In this document: positions 57,740 through 64,000 of the stretch, one piece after another | How the letters are laid out: each line of letters begins with the position of its first letter | Position numbering within the stretch: position 1 is the first letter of the stretch | Assembly (NCBI GenBank): GCA_032433765.1 | Contig: JAVIAB010000046.1 | Span: 60,733,388-60,797,387, forward strand | Length of the DNA stretch: 64,000 nt | Direction: 5' to 3' | From: Megaustenia siamemsis | Lineage: Eukaryota; Mollusca; Gastropoda; Stylommatophora; Ariophantidae | The notes under the pieces: model-generated | The model's input: the letters and a program-made list of their open reading frames with translations, nothing else | The model's database searches: none | Told to the model about the DNA's origin: nothing | Position numbers and translations under genes: made by a program

Positions 57740-58140
57740 AAGAAAGGGATGAATAACCCTCTTTGTCATCCATAGTTAAAAGGATGTTAAGTGGCCATAC
57801 ATGTGTTATGTTGTGGTTTCTTAGCACCTTTTAGTCAAGTATATTCAACTTCAGCAGAGCATTTATAAGTACTGGGTTGCCTTCCCTATTCAACTCTACT
57901 CATTTAGCCAAACATTTATAAGTACTGGGTTGCTTTCCCTGTTCATCTCTACTCATTTAGCCAAACATCTATAAGTGCCGGGTTGCCTTCCCTATTCAAC
58001 TCTACTCATTTAGCCAAACATTTATAAGTGCCGGGTTGCTTTCCCTATTCATCTCTACGCATTTAGCCAAACATTTATAAGCACCAGATTGCATTCCCTA
58101 TTCATCTCTACTCCAATAGTTAAACATTTATAAGCGCCAC
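57740..58140 (+). repeat. Dispersed repeat S1 with 53-bp tandem expansion
   Basis: The first 120 bp match 51060-51200. From about 57861 a 53-bp unit ('catttataagtactgggttg' through 'ctcatttagccaaa') occurs about five times. The homologous unit occurs once at 51 kb, so the expansion is specific to this copy. Confidence 0.85.
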
Positions 58141-58328
58141 TTTTTTTTAATCACATAAATTTTATTTTTAAGTGTAAATGTTTGAAACTTTACAATTGTG
58201 TGTAAAAGTGAATATATTTTACAATAAACAACATTTATGGTATTTCTGATGTGCATAAACCTGTAAATATTATGTCCAAGTGAAGTTTTTGTTTTTATGC
58301 TTTTCAATTATCTTTTCTTCATCAAGTT
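58141..58328. other. AT-rich spacer before the piggyBac element
   Basis: No feature recognised. Confidence 0.5.
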
Positions 58329-58857
58329 TTAACTCTTGCAGGACCAGAACAGGAAACAGGAATTTTCAGATTTGGACCAGAAAACTCAACATTTTTTCCT
58401 GTTTCCAGAAATTTTACCATATACCTTTTTCATTTGACTACTTCACACAATAATTGAGATAAATGTGGCATGTGTTATATATCACTGGAAAGGGGAATGG
58501 ATACAGAAAATGAAAATAGCAATATATTTCTGATATGTCATTATTTAAAGGAATAGTTACATTAAAAAAAAAAATATTCAAGGTAGATAATTTTAAATCT
58601 AAAATATTGTATTTCACTTACCCATTTCCATCCAGATATGTGTTGCTATCCATTTGTCTTGAAATATTACACAACATAATCCAAATTCCTCGAAAATACA
58701 GTTTATTTGATGAATTTATGTCCACAAATAACACAATTATGCACATTTTTATAAATGATCCCAGAATAAACATTTTCAAATTTTTTTTACATCACAACAA
58801 TATTATTTACAAGTCAAGTTTATTATTTTTATTGACACATATGTACTTATTGTGTGT

Positions 58858-59734
58858 CTTCTTTCTTCTTCTTCTTCTTCTTTTCTCTTTCACTGATACC
58901 TAAAAGGTGTCGTGGTTTATATCATTTGTCGTTCTTGTGCTGCTCGAATTGTCTGAATTAGTGATTTTCCTTTTTTATTACATGTCTCTGTCACTGCATC
59001 TATCCATCTTCTTCTGGGTCTTCCTCTTGGTCTTTTTCCATGCATTCTCGAGAAGAACGCCCTTGATGGTGATAGGTGAGGATTCATTCTGACCAGGTGG
59101 CCAAACCATTTAAGTTGTTGTTGTTCTATATATTCTTGGCAGGGTTTTGTTCCTACCATTTTTCTTATGGTTTCATTTGGTATTCTATCTCTTCTTGTGT
59201 TGTTTGTTACTTTTCTCAAGCATCGCATCTCACATGTATTGATCTTTCTTAAATGTGATTTAGAAAGGGTCCATGTTTGACTTTCATAGCACAAAGTTGG
59301 TATGAAGATGCTATTTATCATTTGTTGTTTAGCTGGCATAGAAATGTTTGGATGTCTTAACAATGGTGAAAGCTGGTATGTGACAGCATTTGCTTTTTGT
59401 ATTCTCATGTCAATTTCTCTGTCTAGTTTTCCATCTTCTGTGAACATTGTGCCTAAATACTTGAATTCCTCTACTTGTTTTATTTCTTTGTCTTTGATCT
59501 TGATGTTTAATGGGTGTCTTAATTTGCTTATATTTATAACCTCTGTTTTTGCTGTGTTAATTTTCATACTGTAGTTTGTGCAGCTTTTATCTAGAGATGT
59601 TAAATGCTGTTGTAGCAGGTTTTCATCCTCGTATATTAGGCATTGGTCATCTGCGAAGAGTAGCTCATTGATGTTGGAGTTTTCTACCTCTATGTTATTA
59701 TTTGATTTGTCCTTGTTGTTGGTTGTTTCCTGAT
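58858..59734 (-). mobile_element. LINE family D, 5'-truncated, inserted at the transposase stop codon
   Basis: An 877-bp insertion with an 11-bp duplication TTATTGTGTGT at 58847-58857 and 59735-59745. The minus strand encodes ELLFADDQCLIYEDENLL (near 59650), the open 216-codon frame KINTAKTEVINI, VEEFKYLGTMFTEDGK, NSIFIPTLCYESQTWTLS, QLKWFGHLVRMNPH and GKRPRGRPRRRWID to the TGA at 58917. A short 3' UTR and an (AAG)n tail (58858-58885) follow. The RT catalytic box is kept but the N-terminal half is missing. The FADDQ box and GRPRRRW end separate it from families A to C. Confidence 0.93.
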
Positions 59735-61636
59735 TTATTGTGTGTGATATTCCCTAAAGCATGTTTTAGCGCACAGATGTGGCTTATCCGGACAACCTGT
59801 ACAATAATAGCTGCTTCGTTTTCTTACTTTCTGCTGCTCCGAACAATGAACACACTGCAGGTCTTTCCCATCAAAATCAATGAGATGGATGGCACCCTGA
59901 TATCTATGCGGCTTCATGTTCCATTTTTTCCCCGGCTTGGATAAATCAACTTGAAGAAGGTTGTTAGGTATAGGTGTCTCTGCTCCTACTATGCTACACA
60001 ATTCATAAATAAGCAGCTCCTTGAAATCTGCAAAAGGCATTGGCTTTTCTGTGTTAGGGCGGCTCAAGTTATATAAAATATGAGCATTGAGTTGTGTGAT
60101 CTCAATTATCCACATAAATATTTTCTTCCACCACATGACTGTCTTCCTTGTGTGGTTCCCATAATATGAGATCATCTGGTCTACTCTGTCACATCCATTC
60201 ATTGAGTGGTTGTAGCTATGGATGGGTGATGGCTTCCTGACTTGACTCCTACCTTCATTTCTGACCTCATATGTGACACTTCCATGTGTTGTCACCAATT
60301 GGCAGGGCTTTTTGGATTTTTTATCCCTCCAGCTAACACACATAACTTGCTCCTCATAATTGATGAACCACTTTGCCTCATTCACTGATATTTTTATTTA
60401 TTTTTGACTTCTGCTGGAAATCCACGTCTGTTGGAATTTAGCGTTTCAGTGTAGTTGTGATTTTTCTCCCGCAGAAATTGGACAAGTGGCAGGAAAGTAT
60501 AATACCAGTCAGCAAACACATGATGATGATCTGTGATGCCTTCCAGTAACTTGTCAAAAACTTTGATGACAGCATGTGATGAATGTGGGTCTGTTTCAGG
60601 CCTGTAAGCTGTGTCCGCACCAAAATATACCAGGAGGTTGAAAACGTATCCGGTGATTGAGTTGCAAGGTCCGTATAATTTGATATGATATTTTTTTGGC
60701 TTACTGGCATTGTACTGCTTGTACTTAAATCTTCCCTTGTAGCCTATAACCATCTCATCGATGCAGATATTTTCAAACGGATAAAACGCTTCTTGAAATT
60801 TTTCTATCAATGAATTGATGAACGGCTTTATTTACATTTTCCAGCCGCATCAGGAACAGCCGCATGAAGCATAGATTGATAAATGAGTAAAAATCTTGTC
60901 CGACTAAACATGCACCTAAACCAAGGACTACTTTCAAATGATTGAATGGACCAGTAATCCTTTATAGAATTTGTTGCATTCATTCCAACGGCAATCAGGA
61001 CTGCCAGAAACTGAAAAAAAGTATTACGGTCCAGCGGTGTCCATTTAGTAAAAATTGAATACCTGCATACAGGAGTACTCAATTCCATTTTTTGCTGAGC
61101 ATAATTGTTGATATTTTGAATCAGACTGTCAACAATTGTGTCAGTCAACAGGCTCAGAAAATACTTGGTGAAGCATTTTCTGGAAGATCTAACTTACATC
61201 CATTATTTATATTTTGGAAGCTAGATTTTCCTATGGTATCTCCATCTATGGCTTCATGCCACCCATCAGCAGGCTTCCTAGCCACATCTGTCCTGTCAGC
61301 TTTGGCTGACAGAATAGTATCAGTTTCATCATCAGAATTACTGCCACTAAATTCCTCTGAGTCACTGATAGTGCTGGACTGGAGGCATCGACCAGCTAAA
61401 CCTAAACAAGAGAGTCTTGGTTTCTTACCACTCGACTTACCACTCGACTTACCACTCGACTTACCACTACGATTATCATGACTATCACCACAAAAACTAA
61501 AACTATCGTCTGAATCTGAATAGTCCATTTCTGATTCACTAAATAACAATGTTTCGAACATAGATCTCGCTTGTTCTGCACTATATCGTGTTGGGTGAGA
61601 TGTACTGCAAGAACTACCAGCAGTGGGTGTGGCCAT
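59735..61636 (-). pseudogene. piggyBac-type transposase, frameshifted but with DDD residues kept
   Basis: The N-terminal part (61636-61154) starts MATPTAGSS and has acidic Ser/Asp runs (MDYSDSDDSFSF) and three tandem GKSS units. The core (61148-60828) reads TDTIVDSLIQN, YSIFTKWTPLDRNTFFQFL and SSPWFRCMFSR. The catalytic Asp residues are visible in ICIDEMVIGYKGR (near 60758), HVFADWYYTFLP (near 60509) and NGCDRVDQM (near 60189). The C-terminus carries the Cys-rich zinc-binding motif (CVHCSEQQ, YYCTGCPDKPHLC, CFREYH). At least three indels (near 61150, 60800-60840 and 60390) break the frame, so it is inactive. It resembles PGBD/piggyBac transposases in length and motifs. Confidence 0.9.
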
Positions 61637-61905
61637 TTTGTGATAGAAATTTCAGAAAAAAAAACAATGAATATAAATGAATAATTTTTCAACATCCAAA
61701 CGTCTAACCATGCCGTCGTAAGTGGAAAGATCAAGGAAAATAACTCTCACGACCGGAAATCAAGTATTGGTTGAAACCAAAACGAAATTCAGTGAAACCG
61801 AAACAAATATTCAGCTACATCCAAAATATCATAAAATGTCGGTGCCGGTCTAAACGGATCAATTTCATAGATCTGAGGACTCAGCGCTGGTCCTGAAAGA
61901 GTTAA

Positions 61906-62314
61906 GTTACTTTTTGCACTTTTCTCGAAAAATGATATTTATAAATGTTTTTTTTTAAATTCATTAGTCTACAAATTTTGATATAAAATACACCATAGTA
62001 ATGTTTGAGGTTAATCAGTTGTTATGGTAATGCAGTCATGTCCAATTTCTTTTTTTTTTTAAACCACTCTGTAAAATGTGGATTTTGAACCAGTCCAGTA
62101 AGAGTTAACTGACAAGAGGAATAATAAATGAATTTAACCAGTCATTTTTTTTAAGCTTAAATATAAGTACTTGTTATCATTAGCTGAAATGAATAAAATC
62201 TATCTTGGAGTGTCCAAGAAGCTGTAAAGTTGATTCTGCTAATAATAAACCTCATTAAAATCCTAAGGTGCACATTTTTGTAGATAACTAACATTAACTC
62301 AGACATCTGCCTAC
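61906..62314. other. Intron 1 start with an extra piggyBac-end-like motif
   Basis: At 62090-62108 'ccagtccagtaagagTTAA' resembles the piggyBac right end (inverted: CTCTTACTGGACTGG). It could be a relic of a second, related insertion. The rest is AT-rich intron. Confidence 0.45.
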
Positions 62315-62399
62315 CTGTAGTGGACATTGCGAGGATAGATTGATTGGTATCGTGGTGAGGCTAGCTGTCCAGAGTCTCCAACCAATTCTCCACCAAACA
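62315..62399 (-). CDS. Multi-CUB gene, visible exon 1 (start of CUB domain 1)
   Basis: The most upstream exon of the minus-strand CUB gene in the window. The acceptor is a T-rich tract ending in CAG at 62400-62402; the donor GTAGGC starts at 62314. The first two bases finish a codon begun in an upstream exon outside the window, and the last two start a codon completed by the next exon. The peptide opens with VFGGEL and contains LASPRYQSIYP, the CUB signature 'CGG...SPxYPxxYP'. The canonical first cysteine is replaced by Phe. Upstream exons, signal peptide and promoter are beyond the right edge. Confidence 0.8.
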
Positions 62400-63715
62400 C
62401 TGAAAATAAAAAGAGTAAACTAAAAATGGTAAGAGTAAACTAAAAGAGTAAACTAAAAATCACTAACTTGAACAGAGAATGTACATAAAGCAAAAGTGTT
62501 TGTACAAAAGAATTTAGTCTCATTGATTTTGACCACCAAAATTGTAGATAGCACACATCCATCATTACTACACTGTAATCCTCAAGGCCACAGAGGCAAA
62601 TTTGATGGCTGAAATTAAAGATTTTTATAGTAAAAAAACATGAACAACGCGGATATATTGAGAGAGTAGTTAGCAAAAGAAATGCAAAACTATAAAATTA
62701 ATATAACAGAAGTGAGTGAAAACAGGTAGACCAGAGCAGAAAGAATTACTGAAGTGAGAATCTAAAACATTGAGAATGAGCTGCAGTCGTTCTATAATTT
62801 ACTTTCACAAACATTTCAAAAATGTAAAAAAAAATGATTTAATGTAATATCTAGAAAGTCCTTGAGGATAGAAATTCTTTTTAAATACCTCACTCGTCTC
62901 TGTATGTCAATTATTAAAAGAATTATGATTTAAACAATTTTTTATTGTTTTTTTGTAAATCAGTGGTCAAAATGTGTAACACTAAAAAAAAAGTAGAATA
63001 TATAAGGTCACGCCCCCCACCATTTGGGGACAAGACCACTGAGACGTAAGTGTGATGTAAGCTAATTGATGCATGTGATTAATTAAAAAAATGACAAGGT
63101 CATCTAATTGTCGACAACAAAAATTTGGTCAACGATATCAACTTGAAATTTACCATACTTACGTAAAAAGGGACTTCAAACCTATATATCCATTTCATTT
63201 TAACTTTAGCATCTTTTGATTTATGCCACAACTGGTACTGACCACTTAAAGATGATTTTGCACACTTTTAAATGACTCAAAGAGAGTGTGTAAATGTTAT
63301 GTCAATGTGTGCTGATCACTATAGCAAGAACTTGGCAGGTGTTAAAATCTTGACATTTACTATACTTAGGTAAAAATGGATGTTGAATCTCAATATTCAT
63401 TTCAATATAAACATATAATTTTTTTTTTATCAGTAGCAAAATGAAAAAAAAAATTATTGACTAAGCAGAAAAAACTGAATGAAAAAAAAATATGATGGGA
63501 ATTCTTGCAGTTGCCATTTTTATAATGGAGAATAAACCTCTCCATGATTAAAAATCACCAAGGATTATCCTTATAATCATGTGATATTCTGTTGACATAA
63601 AATAAAATATGGACACACTGTTATGCTGCTTTCAAATTCCACGGGCTGACAAAATGTTCAAGGTCAAATGGAACACCCAGAAGTAGAAGTTTGTAATGTA
63701 AGATGTGGCACCTCT
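62400..63715. other. Intron upstream of exon 1, partly duplicated
   Basis: Two diverged copies of about 60 bp, at about 63140-63205 and 63345-63410, share 'ttacgtaaaaa'/'ttaggtaaaaa' and 'tccatttca'/'ttcatttca', suggesting an old tandem duplication of about 205 bp. 'ataaaaagagtaaactaa'-type triplication occurs near 62405-62455. No exon was found. Confidence 0.5.
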
Positions 63716-64000
63716 CCTTCTTTTCTCTTTTCACTGATACCGAAATATGGCGTGATTTGTATCATTTATCATTCTTGAGTTGCTCGAACTGTCTGAATTA
63801 GTGATTTTCCTTTGTTGTTACATGTCTCTATCACTTTATCTATCCATCTTCTTCTAGGTCTTACTCTTGGTCTTTTTCCATGCATTCTCGAGAAGAATGC
63901 CCTTGATGGTGATTGGTGAGGATGCATTCTGACCAGGTGGCCCAATCATTTACATTTTTTGTTGCTCTATTTATTCTTGGCAGGGTTTTATTCCTACCAT
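63716..64000 (-). mobile_element. LINE family D, second copy, cut by right edge
   Basis: Closely follows 58880-59170: 'ggtctttttccatgcattct', 'gagaagaatgcccttgatgg' and 'ctattcttggcagggttt'. The minus strand encodes the GKRPRGR-type C-terminus. The 3' end is near 63716 with a CTT-rich tail remnant. It continues beyond the window. Confidence 0.9.

Larger units (their letters stand above)
58333..61901 (-). mobile_element. piggyBac-superfamily transposon with TTAA duplications
   Basis: TTAA flanks the element at 58329-58332 and 61902-61905. The left end is CTCTTGCAGGACCAG and the inverted right end CTCTTTCAGGACCAG, a 15-bp terminal repeat with one mismatch. It contains a broken transposase gene (59735-61636) and a nested LINE (58858-59734). 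Without the LINE it would be about 2.7 kb, within the usual piggyBac size. Transposition by precise TTAA excision is established for the superfamily. Confidence 0.9.

Noticed and set aside
61402..61734. 110-codon minus ORF overlapping the transposase N-terminus
   Set aside because: Alternative frame of the transposase; the DSDE-rich, GKSS-repeat frame starting at 61636 fits piggyBac proteins better.

Overview
The window is eukaryotic, animal-type DNA. It is AT-rich and gene-poor, with spliced exons and canonical GT-AG introns, many non-LTR retrotransposon fragments, two tRNA-derived SINE families, piggyBac DNA transposons, a solo LTR and several kilobase-scale tandem arrays. I assign it to an invertebrate metazoan. 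A lophotrochozoan such as a mollusc is plausible, because the I-clade LINE with an RNase H domain and a (GA)n tail resembles mollusc nimbus elements, but the species cannot be fixed from the sequence.

One host gene runs through the whole window on the minus strand. Eleven exons between 62399 and 5792 join with perfect phase and consensus splice sites and encode five complete CUB domains and the first half of a sixth, about 676 residues. Both gene ends lie outside the window. The product is a secreted or cell-surface multi-CUB protein of the general cubilin/BMP1/DMBT1 architecture, and orthology cannot be decided. Everything else in the window lies in its introns, apart from the left-hand array, which probably does too.

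Layout, left to right. 1-5290: a 96-bp tandem array grading into a related 70-bp array. 5.8-16.9 kb: exons 11 to 7, with LINE fragments, a SINE with perfect target duplications and an RNase H remnant. 17.4-20.9 kb: a piggyBac-type MITE, a 48-bp array, a 25-bp array and a palindromic pair of SINEs. 21.2-24.5 kb: a long I-clade LINE. 25.0-30.5 kb: exons 6 to 4 and an RTE-like LINE split by a 1453-bp solo LTR. 30.66-40.83 kb: a 10-kb array of a 35-bp unit filling one intron, interrupted by a SINE fragment and by a 1586-bp insertion that joins a cysteine-rich ORF to a LINE 3' end. 41.2 kb: exon 3. 43-56 kb: nested LINEs, a SINE with an eight-fold repeated tRNA head, and a 450-bp CT tract. 57.4 kb: exon 2. 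58.3-61.9 kb: a piggyBac element with TTAA duplications and a LINE inserted at its stop codon. 62.3 kb: exon 1 of the visible set.

The observations most worth following are the composite retro-insertion carrying an unfamiliar duplicated cysteine-rich domain, the 35-bp array that is stop-free in all three sense frames and almost free of AG dinucleotides, and the SINE whose Pol III promoter head was amplified after insertion. The long ORFs in tandem arrays (up to 1302 codons) are by-products of stop-free repeat units and are not annotated as genes.
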